Below, piece after piece: positions 44,484 to 52,359 of a DNA stretch of 64,000 bases. The translations under genes were made by a program, and so were the position numbers. The stretch lies in contig NZ_CP121699.1 in assembly GCF_029761935.1 (NCBI RefSeq), forward strand, positions 2,480,001 through 2,544,000. The letters are read 5' to 3'. The stretch comes from Microbacterium testaceum. Lineage in GTDB: Bacteria > Actinomycetota > Actinomycetes > Actinomycetales > Microbacteriaceae. Each line of letters begins with the position of its first letter. Position 1 is the first letter of the stretch. The notes beneath the pieces were generated by a model. That model searched no databases. It saw only the letters and a program-made list of their open reading frames with translations, and was not told the DNA's origin.

Positions 44484-47400
44484 GTGTTTAGGCTGACGGG
44501 CATGAGCACGAACGACTCCGGCACCCCCGTTCCCGCGCTCTCCACGGACCGCCCCGGCCGTGCCGCTCGCATCGCCGGGACTCTCTCGCGCCGAACGCGG
44601 CCGACCGACTCGTCTCGCCGCGGCGCGCTGCCCACGGACCCCTCCGCGGCGGACTTCCTGGCCGCTGCTATCGACGGGATCTCGCGCCCGGAGTCCCTCA
44701 CCTCGGCGGCCTCCGCGCTGCACCGCCTCGTCGACGATCTGCCGACGTCGCTCAACTGGTTCGTCCGCGGCGCTCTGCAGGTGGGCGGTGCCGTCGCCCC
44801 CGTCCTGCCCAGTCCCGCCGTGCCGATCGCGCGTCGGGCTCTGCGCGATCTCGTCTCGGCCCTCGTCCTCGACGCGCGGCCCGAGCGCCTCGGGCCGTCC
44901 CTCGAAGCTCTCGAGTCCCCGGTCGAGGTGCGCCTGGTCGGCCCCGCGGTGGTCGGCGATGCCGGGGCGCGACGCCGGCTCGACGGCATCCGATCGCTGC
45001 TCGCTCGTGAGGACGTGGGACGGATTTCGCTCGCGATCTCCGACGTCGTGGTCGCGCCGTCGCCGTGGGCCTTCGACGCCGAAGTCGAACACGCCGCCGA
45101 GCGCCTGCTGCCGGTGTTCCTCGACGCGGTCGCCGCGCGCACGCACGTGACCCTCGTCGCCGAGGGGCGCGATGACCTCGATCTCACCGTCGCCGTTCTC
45201 ACCCGCGTTCTCGAGGAGCCCCGTCTGACCGGTCTGCGGGCCGGCATCCAGGTGCCGATCGCCGTCGCCGAGACGGCCGCCGCGGTCCGCGAACTGTCGG
45301 CGTGGGCGCGCGTTCGCACCTCGGCGGGCGGTGCCCGCCTGACGGTGCGGCTGAGCGACGCCGTCATCGAGACCCCGGATGCCGTGTCGGCGGCGCGTCA
45401 CGGGTGGCCCGCCCCCTCGGTCACGGCGCGCGACGACGTGGACGCCGCGCTCGTGCGCGGCCTGCGCGAGGCGCTGAGCGCGCGCGGGCAGGAGGGGTTC
45501 GCGGTCGAGGTCGCCACCGCCGACCCCGAGCGCGCCGCCCTGGCGCTCGCCCTCGCGGCGGAGGCCGAGACCGAGGTCGTGCTGGCGCTGCCGCACACCA
45601 CCGCCTGGCTGCCGGGGGACGGGTACGTGCAGACGGCCCCCGCCGCGCATCCCGATGACCTCGACGCCGTCGTCGCCGGCCTCGCCGCCGGATACGCGCG
45701 AGCCGTGGCCGGAGCGCCCGACCTCCCCCTCGCCGTGCCCGATCCGCCCGCCGGCGCAGACGAAGCGGACGCCGACCCCCCGGGTGCCGACGATGCACCC
45801 GAAACCGCGTCGATCGCGGCCCGGGTGCGTCGCGCTCTCGCCGCCGCCGAGCTCCCCGGGCCCGCCGCGCGCGTCGCACGGCGCGGAGTCGAGGGCGATC
45901 CGGCGATCCTGCGGGAACGCGTGGGCGACGACGCCGCCGACCCCGGGCTCACGCAGGCGGTGCTGGGCATCGCGCGAGAGGCTGCGGCATCCGGAGACAC
46001 CTCCGCGCTGGGACCGGACGTGCAGCAGATGCTCTTCGGCGGCCAGTCGTTCGTCGACACGGCCGTGTTCTCGGCCCGCGAGAGCGCCGAGCTCGCCGGA
46101 GGCGCCCCCGGGTTCCGCAACGTCGCCGACACCGATCCGACCGTGCCCGCCGACCGCGCCTGGGCGGTCGCCGTCCTGGGCCGCGTGTCCGACTCGACCG
46201 CCGGCGACGCCACCGCCGCCGCCGGGCGCGTCGACGACGAGGCGGGACTCGACGCGGTGATCGACCGCGTGCGCACCGCCGCCGAGCCGTGGGGTGCGCT
46301 CGCCGCCGCGGACCGCGCCGCCGTCCTGCAGTCGGCCGCGCGCAGCCTCGAGCAGCGCCGCGCCGAGGTGATCGAAGTGCTCGCCTCGGAGGGAGGGGCG
46401 TTGCTCTCCGAAGCCGACGCCGAAGTGAGCCAGGCGGTGGATGCCGCCGCCTATTACGCGGCGACGGCGAAAGAACTCGACCGCGTCCCCGGGGCGGTGT
46501 TCGTGCCCGATCGGGTGAGCGTGGTCGCCCCCCGATGGAACGCCCCCGTCGGCCTCTGCGCCGCCGAGACGCTGGCCGCTCTCGTCGCGGGGTCCGGAGT
46601 GGTGCTGACGCCCTCGCCGCGCGCTCGTCGTGCCGGAGCCGTCGTGGCCGAGGCGCTGTGGGCCGCGGGAGTACCGCGCGACCTGCTCGCCTACGTCGAC
46701 CTCAACGAAGACGCGTCCGGGCGGGCCCTGATCGCGCACCCCGGCGTCGACCGTGTGCTGCTCGCCGGCGCGCGCACCACCGCCGAACGCTTCGCCGCGT
46801 GGCGCCCCGCGCTGCCCGTGCAGGCGTTCACGGCCGGACGGAACGTCGCGATCGTCGCCCCCTCGGCCGACCTCGACGCCGCCGTGACCGACATCGTGAG
46901 CGGCGCCTTCGCGCGCGCCGGTCAGGCCGCCACGGCCGTGTCGCTCGTGATCCTCGTGGGCGCCGTCGGGCGGTCCTCGCGCTTCACCGAGCAGCTGAAG
47001 GATGCCGTCTCGTCGCTGCGCGTGGGGCCGTCCGACGACCCGCTGTCCGACATCGGCCCGCTCGTCGAAGAACCCGCGGGAGAGGTGCGGCGCGCCCTGA
47101 CCGTCCTCGGTGACGGCGAGCGGTGGCTCGTGGAGCCGCGAGAGCTCGACCTCGGGCCCGAGACGGCCGGCCGGTTCTGGTCGCCCGGCGTCCGCACGGG
47201 CGTCACCGCCGGCTCCCACCTGACCCGGGCCGCGGTCGCGGCGCCGGTGCTCGGCATCCTGCACGCTCCCACCGTCACCCGCGCGATCGAGTTGCAGAAC
47301 GCGATCGGATCGGGGTTCGTGGCGGGCCTCCATACCCGCGATGAGGCCGACCTCGACCTCTGGCTCGACAGCGTCGAGGCGGCCGTCCTGCGGGTGAACC

Positions 47401-48215
47401 GCCCCTCGACCGGAGCGGTGATCCAGCGCGAGCCGCTCGGCGGCTGGGGCGAGGCGTCCGCCGGCGACGGCGCCATGTCGGGCGGGCCGAACCGCCTCGT
47501 GACCCTCGGCTCGTGGCGCCCCTCGACGGGCGGGGCGTCGTCGTCGACCCTGCACCTGCGCGGCCTCGACTCGCGGATCACGGCGCTCATCGAGGCGGCC
47601 CAGCCCACCCTGTCGTACGAGGCGTTCGACTGGCTCCGTCGCGGAGCGCTCGCCGACGCCGTCGCGTGGGACCGCGAGTTCGGTCGCGTGCGAGACGTCT
47701 CGCGCCTGGGCGTCGAGCGCAACCTCCGTCGCTACCGGCCGGTCGACGTGGCCGTGCGTGCGACCGCCGACGCCGCGTGGCAGGCGGTCCTGCGCGTCCT
47801 CGTCGCCGCCGTCCGGTCGGGGTCGACCTTCAGCCTCAGTACGCCGGTGGGTCTGCCCGCGGCGGTCCGGCACCTGCTGGGCGAGAGCGGTGTCGCCGTG
47901 TCGGTCGAGAGCGATGCCGAGTGGCTGCAGCGCCTGGCGGGTGGCATCCCGGATGCCGCCGCCGACGACGCCGACACCCTCGTCACGGCCCCGCGACCGG
48001 GTCGCCTGCGCCTGGTCGGACCGGCCGACACGGTCGCCGCCCTGCGCACGGCCGTCGCCGAGACGGTCGGCGGGGACGTCTCGCTCACCGTGTACGCGAA
48101 CGAGGTGACCACCGCGGGTCGCCTCGAGCTGCTGCCGTTCCTGCGGGAGCAGGCGGTGTCGATCGGGGCGTTCCGCTTCGGCGCGGTCGACGCGTGGAGT
48201 GCCGCGGTCATCTGA
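44484..48215 (+). CDS. PutA-like protein with both active sites lost
   Basis: 1243 aa with the overall length and layout of bifunctional proline dehydrogenase/P5C dehydrogenase. Recognisable family stretches include SAWARVRTSAGGARLTVRL, HGWPAPSV, VAPRWNAPVGLCAAETLAAL and SLVILVGAVGRSSRF. Key residues differ. The dehydrogenase Cys (GQ-x-C-S-A in the family) is GQAATA at 813-818; the Glu before GGKN is replaced in FTAGRN (782-787); the proline-site VKGA segment reads LSDAV (290-294); and the LDMEEYRD segment reads LVAEGRDD. It is probably a non-catalytic paralogue, perhaps regulatory. The frame is intact and codon use is normal, so it is not simply decaying. Ordinary putA must lie elsewhere. 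Confidence 0.8.
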   Translation: MFRLTGMSTNDSGTPVPALSTDRPGRAARIAGTLSRRTRPTDSSRRGALPTDPSAADFLAAAIDGISRPESLTSAASALHRLVDDLPTSLNWFVRGALQVGGAVAPVLPSPAVPIARRALRDLVSALVLDARPERLGPSLEALESPVEVRLVGPAVVGDAGARRRLDGIRSLLAREDVGRISLAISDVVVAPSPWAFDAEVEHAAERLLPVFLDAVAARTHVTLVAEGRDDLDLTVAVLTRVLEEPRLTGLRAGIQVPIAVAETAAAVRELSAWARVRTSAGGARLTVRLSDAVIETPDAVSAARHGWPAPSVTARDDVDAALVRGLREALSARGQEGFAVEVATADPERAALALALAAEAETEVVLALPHTTAWLPGDGYVQTAPAAHPDDLDAVVAGLAAGYARAVAGAPDLPLAVPDPPAGADEADADPPGADDAPETASIAARVRRALAAAELPGPAARVARRGVEGDPAILRERVGDDAADPGLTQAVLGIAREAAASGDTSALGPDVQQMLFGGQSFVDTAVFSARESAELAGGAPGFRNVADTDPTVPADRAWAVAVLGRVSDSTAGDATAAAGRVDDEAGLDAVIDRVRTAAEPWGALAAADRAAVLQSAARSLEQRRAEVIEVLASEGGALLSEADAEVSQAVDAAAYYAATAKELDRVPGAVFVPDRVSVVAPRWNAPVGLCAAETLAALVAGSGVVLTPSPRARRAGAVVAEALWAAGVPRDLLAYVDLNEDASGRALIAHPGVDRVLLAGARTTAERFAAWRPALPVQAFTAGRNVAIVAPSADLDAAVTDIVSGAFARAGQAATAVSLVILVGAVGRSSRFTEQLKDAVSSLRVGPSDDPLSDIGPLVEEPAGEVRRALTVLGDGERWLVEPRELDLGPETAGRFWSPGVRTGVTAGSHLTRAAVAAPVLGILHAPTVTRAIELQNAIGSGFVAGLHTRDEADLDLWLDSVEAAVLRVNRPSTGAVIQREPLGGWGEASAGDGAMSGGPNRLVTLGSWRPSTGGASSSTLHLRGLDSRITALIEAAQPTLSYEAFDWLRRGALADAVAWDREFGRVRDVSRLGVERNLRRYRPVDVAVRATADAAWQAVLRVLVAAVRSGSTFSLSTPVGLPAAVRHLLGESGVAVSVESDAEWLQRLAGGIPDAAADDADTLVTAPRPGRLRLVGPADTVAALRTAVAETVGGDVSLTVYANEVTTAGRLELLPFLREQAVSIGAFRFGAVDAWSAAVI

Positions 48216-48273
48216 GCGGTGTCCCGTCCTCGGCGCCGCCCGGCCCGGCCGGTGCCCAGGACGCACTCGTTCG

Positions 48274-48334
48274 CCGAGGACGCACGTGATCGGTGCCCGT
48301 TCCGTGCGGCTTCGCCGAAGGGATGCGTCCTCGG
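48274..48334. repeat. 61-bp palindrome between the PutA-like gene and abfA
   Basis: CCGAGGACGCA and TGCGTCCTCGG are perfect 11-bp inverted arms. AGGACGCAC also occurs directly upstream at 48258, so a third partial arm is present. Same design as the other intergenic palindromes but a different sequence. Confidence 0.6.
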
Positions 48335-48347
48335 CCGCCTGCACCGG

Positions 48348-48363
48348 GTTTCGAAAACGTTTA
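48348..48363. promoter_or_regulatory. LacI-family operator upstream of abfA
   Basis: GTTTCGAAAACGTTTA contains AAACGTTT with a central CG, the usual LacI/GalR core. It lies 50 bp before the arabinofuranosidase start and differs from the sites at 35 kb, so a different regulator is implied. Confidence 0.6.
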
Positions 48364-48412
48364 GCGTGACGCCCGCGCCGGGGTAGCGTCGTCGCAACCC
48401 CGAGGAGCACCG

Positions 48413-49927
48413 ATGACCGCTGCCCACCTGACCGTCGACCCCCGCTTCGCGATCGGCACCGTGCGCCGACGTTTGTTCGGCGGGTTCGTCGAGCACCTCG
48501 GTCGTCACGTCTACGACGGCATCTACGAGCCGGGCCACCCGGCGGCGGATGAGCAGGGGTTCCGCACCGACGTGCTCGAGCTCGTGCGCGAGCTGGGCGT
48601 GTCGATGATCCGCTACCCCGGTGGCAACTTCGTGTCGGGGTTCCGCTGGGAGGACAGCGTCGGCCCGCGCGCGCAGCGCCCCCGCCGTCTCGACCTCGCG
48701 TGGCACTCGACCGAGACGAACGAGGTCGGCCTGCACGAGTTCGCCGACTGGCTCGACAAGGCCGGCAGCGAGCTCATGCTGGCCGTCAACCTCGGTACGC
48801 GCGGCGTTCTCGAGGCGCTCGACCTGCTCGAGTACAGCAACGTGCCCGGTGGCACCGCGCTGTCGCAGCGGAGGATCGACAACGGCCGCGCCGAGCCGTT
48901 CGACGTGCGCGTGTGGTGCCTCGGCAACGAGATGGACGGACCGTGGCAGCTCGGTCACCGCTCCGCCGACGACTACGGCACGCTCGCGGCGCAGACCGCC
49001 CGGGGCATGCGGCAGATGGACCCCTCGATCGAACTGGTCGTGTGCGGGTCGTCGGGGGCCGCGATGCCCACGTTCGGGGAGTGGGAGCGCGAGGTGCTCA
49101 CCCACACCTACGACGACGTCGACATGATCTCGTGCCACGCGTACTACCAAGAGCACGACGGCGACGCGGCCTCGTTCCTCGCCTCGGCCGTCGACATGGA
49201 CCGCTTCATCGAGGGGGTCGTCGCCACCGCCGACCACGTCGGCGCCGCCCGCGGCAGCGGCAAGAAGATCGACATCTCGTTCGACGAGTGGAACGTCTGG
49301 TACATCGACCGCGTCGACGCCGTGAAGCCCACTGCGATCGACGACTGGCCCATCGCGCCGCGCCTGCTCGAAGACGTGTATTCGGTCCTGGATGCCGTCG
49401 TCTTCGGCAGTCTCCTGATCTCGCTGTTGAAACACGCCGATCGCGTCGCTTCGGCCTCGCTCGCACAGCTCGTGAACGTGATCGCCCCGATCATGACCGA
49501 GCCCGGCGGCCCCGCGTGGCGCCAGACGACGTTCTTCCCCTTCGCCCTCACCTCGCACCTCGCGCGGGGCGAGGCGGTGCGTCTGCGGGTCGAGGCGCCC
49601 ACGATCGACACGGCGCGGTACGGAACGGTCTCCGCGGTGGATGCCGTGGCCACCGTCGACGACGCAGCGGAAGCCGTCGCGGTGTTCCTCGTCCACCGCG
49701 GCCTCGAGCGACCGGTGGACCTCGAGATCGACGTGAGCGCCTTCGGCGAGGTCGAGGTGGTCGAGACGCACCTGCTGCACGACGACGACCCCGGGGCGTC
49801 CAACACTCTCGACGACCCCGAACGCGTGCGGCCGCGAACGGTGCAGACGCGCCTGGGGAGCGGCATCCTGTATCTGACTCTGCCGCCGGTCGCGTGGGCT
49901 GCGGTGTCGCTGCGCCGGGTCGGCTGA
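48413..49927 (+). CDS. abfA: Alpha-L-arabinofuranosidase, GH51
   Basis: Cytoplasmic retaining glycosidase releasing arabinose from arabino-oligosaccharides, 504 aa. IGTVRRRLFGGFVEHLGRHV and GIYEPGHP open the barrel. YPGGNFVSGFRWEDSVGP follows, then the acid/base Glu in WCLGNEMDGPW and the nucleophile Glu in ISFDEWNVWY. No signal peptide, so it should act on oligosaccharides released by the surface GH43-GH51 enzyme. CGAGGAGC precedes the ATG, with a LacI-type operator upstream. Confidence 0.95.
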   Translation: MTAAHLTVDPRFAIGTVRRRLFGGFVEHLGRHVYDGIYEPGHPAADEQGFRTDVLELVRELGVSMIRYPGGNFVSGFRWEDSVGPRAQRPRRLDLAWHSTETNEVGLHEFADWLDKAGSELMLAVNLGTRGVLEALDLLEYSNVPGGTALSQRRIDNGRAEPFDVRVWCLGNEMDGPWQLGHRSADDYGTLAAQTARGMRQMDPSIELVVCGSSGAAMPTFGEWEREVLTHTYDDVDMISCHAYYQEHDGDAASFLASAVDMDRFIEGVVATADHVGAARGSGKKIDISFDEWNVWYIDRVDAVKPTAIDDWPIAPRLLEDVYSVLDAVVFGSLLISLLKHADRVASASLAQLVNVIAPIMTEPGGPAWRQTTFFPFALTSHLARGEAVRLRVEAPTIDTARYGTVSAVDAVATVDDAAEAVAVFLVHRGLERPVDLEIDVSAFGEVEVVETHLLHDDDPGASNTLDDPERVRPRTVQTRLGSGILYLTLPPVAWAAVSLRRVG

Positions 49928-49944
49928 GTCGCGCGTCAGCGGTC

Positions 49945-49978
49945 GTTGCCCTTCGCGGGCGTCTCCGTGAAGGGCGAC
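49945..49978. terminator. Hairpin after abfA
   Basis: GTTGCCCTTC and GAAGGGCGAC pair over 10 bp (one G-U) around a 14-nt loop, 18 bp after the stop. The remaining 190 bp before the next gene shows nothing definite. Confidence 0.6.
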
Positions 49979-50168
49979 CCCCTTCGCAGCGGACCGCCGC
50001 GCCGCGCCGCTCGCTCTCGCGTGCGGGCGCGTGCGAGAATGGCACCGGCGTGCTCGGACCGACCTTTCCCCGCACGGCGCCACATCGATCCGATGAGCGC
50101 CGCACGGGTTCGAAGGGCCACCGGGCCCCAGGACAGCGTCCGCCGCACCTTTCCTCCGAGGAGCAGAG

Positions 50169-51053
50169 ATGTCCGCTACCCCCACCGCCACCGCCGCCGA
50201 GTCCTCGACGGGCGCGCGCGTGCAGCAGCACCGCCGGTACCTCATGTGCCGCCCCGAGCACTTCACGGTGAGCTACAGCATCAACCCGTGGATGGAGCCC
50301 TCGCGGCCCACCGACACGAACCTCGCCGTGCAGCAGTGGCAGGCGCTCTACGACACCTACGTCTCGCTCGGGCATGAGATCGAGCTCATCGACCCGCTCG
50401 AGGGTCTGCCCGACATGGTCTACACGGCCAACGGCGGCTTCGTGATCGACGGCATCGCGTACGGCCCGAAGTTCCGCTTCCGCGAGCGTGCCGCCGAGGC
50501 CCCCGCGTTCATCGACTGGTTCGCGGCGAACGGCTTCGAGGTCGCCGAGCCCGTCGAGGTCAACGAGGGCGAGGGTGACTTCCTCCTCGTGGGAGACACG
50601 ATCCTCGCCGGCACCGGCTTCCGCTCGACCGGTGACAGCCACCGCGAGGTCGGCGAGGTCTTCTCGCGCGAGGTCGTGTCGCTGACGCTCACCGACCCGC
50701 GGTTCTACCACCTCGACACCGCGATCTCGGTGCTCGACCCCGTCGAGGGCCCGGGCGGCGTCGAGAAGGCGAACATCGCCTACCTCCCCACCGCGTTCGA
50801 CGAGAAGAGTCAGGCGATCCTCCGCGAGCGCTACCCCGACGCCATCCGGGTGGCGGATGCCGATGGCGCGGTCTTCGGCCTCAACTCGGCCAGCGACGGC
50901 AAGAACGTGATCATCTCGCCGCGCGCCGTCGGCTTCGAGGCGCAGCTGCGCGAGCGCGGCTACACCCCCGTCATGGTCGACCTCTCCGAGCTGCTGCTCG
51001 GCGGCGGCGGCATCAAGTGCTGCACCCTCGAACTGCGAGGCGGATCCCGATGA
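50169..51053 (+). CDS. DDAH-like guanidine hydrolase (arginine/dimethylarginine)
   Basis: Amidinohydrolase of the dimethylarginine dimethylaminohydrolase fold, 294 aa. RRYLMCRPEHFTVSYSINPWM, LPDMVYTANGGFV, GEGDFLLVGDTILAGTGFRS, catalytic His in FYHLDTAIS (about 180) and Cys in GGGIKCCTLEL (284/285) are visible. It overlaps rocD by 4 nt. DDAH would give citrulline, which RocD does not use; arginine dihydrolases (ArgZ type) share this fold and give ornithine directly, which fits the partner better. That assignment is inferred. Confidence 0.88.
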   Translation: MSATPTATAAESSTGARVQQHRRYLMCRPEHFTVSYSINPWMEPSRPTDTNLAVQQWQALYDTYVSLGHEIELIDPLEGLPDMVYTANGGFVIDGIAYGPKFRFRERAAEAPAFIDWFAANGFEVAEPVEVNEGEGDFLLVGDTILAGTGFRSTGDSHREVGEVFSREVVSLTLTDPRFYHLDTAISVLDPVEGPGGVEKANIAYLPTAFDEKSQAILRERYPDAIRVADADGAVFGLNSASDGKNVIISPRAVGFEAQLRERGYTPVMVDLSELLLGGGGIKCCTLELRGGSR

Positions 51054-52267
51054 GCACCGCCGTCGACGACCTCGGCGCCCGTCTCATCGCCGAAGAGGGC
51101 GCGCACCTTGCCCACAACTACCACCCGCTGCCGGTCGTCGTCTCGCGCGCCGAGGGCGTGTGGGTCACCGACGTCGAGGGCAAGCGCTACCTCGACCTGC
51201 TCTCGGCGTACTCCGCGCTGAACTTCGGCCACGGCCACCCGGCGATCCTCGCGGCCGCGCGCGAGCAGCTCGACCGCTTGACGCTCACCAGCCGCGCGTA
51301 CCATAACGACCGTCTCGGGCCCTTCGCCACGGCGCTCGCGCAGCTCTGCGGCAAAGACACCGTGCTGCCGATGAACACCGGTGCCGAGGCCGTCGAGACC
51401 GGCATCAAGGTCGCACGCGCGTGGGGCTACCGCACCAAGGGCATCGCCCCGGATGCCGCGACCATCATCGTCGCGAACGGCAACTTCCACGGCCGCACGA
51501 CCACGATCGTCGGCTTCAGCGACGACCCCACGGCACACGACGACTTCGGTCCGTACGCTCCGGGCTTCGTGCACGTGCCGTACGGTGACGCGGATGCCAT
51601 CGCCGCCGCGATCGATGAGAACACCGCCGCGGTGCTGCTCGAGCCCATCCAGGGCGAGGCCGGCGTCGTCATCCCGCCCGAGGGGTTCCTGCAGCGTGTG
51701 CGCGAGATCTGCACGGCGAACAACGTGCTGTTCATCGCCGACGAGATCCAGTCGGGCCTCGGACGCGTGGGCGAGACCTTCGCCTGCGACCGCGAGGGCG
51801 TCGTGCCCGACGTGTACCTGCTCGGCAAGGCGCTGGGCGGCGGCATCCTGCCCGTGTCGGCCGTCGTCGCGGACGACGACGTGCTCGGCGTCATCCACGC
51901 CGGTGAGCACGGGTCGACCTTCGGGGGAAACCCGCTGGCTGCGGCCGTGGGTCTGCGGGTCGTCGAGATGCTGGCATCCGGAGAATTCCAGACCCGCGCG
52001 AAGGCGCTGGGGGCGCACCTCGAGGCGTCTCTGCAGACGCTCGTCGGCCACGGCGTCACCGCCGTGCGCATAGCGGGTCTGTGGGCCGGCGTCGACATCG
52101 ACCCGTCGTACGGCACGGGTCGCGAGGTCGCCGAGAAGCTGCTTACTCGCGGCGTGCTCGTGAAGGACACGCACGGTCAGACCATCCGCATCGCCCCACC
52201 GCTGACGATCCGCGCGACCGAGCTCGACTGGGCCGTCGAGCAGATCCGGCACGTGCTCGCGGGCTGA
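51050..52267 (+). CDS. rocD: Ornithine--oxo-acid transaminase
   Basis: PLP enzyme that converts ornithine to glutamate semialdehyde, feeding proline/glutamate. 405 aa from the ATG at 51050. AHNYHPLPVVVSRAEG, the MNTGAEAVETGIKVARAWGY segment, NFHGRTTTIVGFS, IQGEAGVVIPPEG, FIADEIQSGLGR (PLP Asp), the PLP Lys in LLGKALGGGILPVSAV, and GEHGSTFGGNPLA are all typical. It forms a two-gene unit with the DDAH-like hydrolase. Confidence 0.95.
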   Translation: MSTAVDDLGARLIAEEGAHLAHNYHPLPVVVSRAEGVWVTDVEGKRYLDLLSAYSALNFGHGHPAILAAAREQLDRLTLTSRAYHNDRLGPFATALAQLCGKDTVLPMNTGAEAVETGIKVARAWGYRTKGIAPDAATIIVANGNFHGRTTTIVGFSDDPTAHDDFGPYAPGFVHVPYGDADAIAAAIDENTAAVLLEPIQGEAGVVIPPEGFLQRVREICTANNVLFIADEIQSGLGRVGETFACDREGVVPDVYLLGKALGGGILPVSAVVADDDVLGVIHAGEHGSTFGGNPLAAAVGLRVVEMLASGEFQTRAKALGAHLEASLQTLVGHGVTAVRIAGLWAGVDIDPSYGTGREVAEKLLTRGVLVKDTHGQTIRIAPPLTIRATELDWAVEQIRHVLAG

Positions 52268-52286
52268 GCGCTCCCCGCTCCACACC

Positions 52287-52352
52287 CGCGTGAGGTGCCA
52301 AGAATTGTCGCTTCGGAGACGACCCAAGCGACAAAATTTGGCACCTCACGCG
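52287..52352. repeat. 66-bp palindromic element, copy 4 (stem variant)
   Basis: Left CGCGTGAGGTGCCAAGAATT then GTCGC; right GCGACAAAATTTGGCACCTC then ACGCG. Where other copies have GAGTCGCCA/TGGCGACTC this one has GAGGTGCCA/TGGCACCTC, so both arms changed together. Lies between converging genes. Confidence 0.85.
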
Positions 52353-52359
52353 AGGGGGC

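Noticed and set aside
44388..48410. 1340-codon minus-strand frame opposite the PutA-like gene
   Set aside because: Low-complexity shadow with no domain; the sense frame matches the PutA family throughout.
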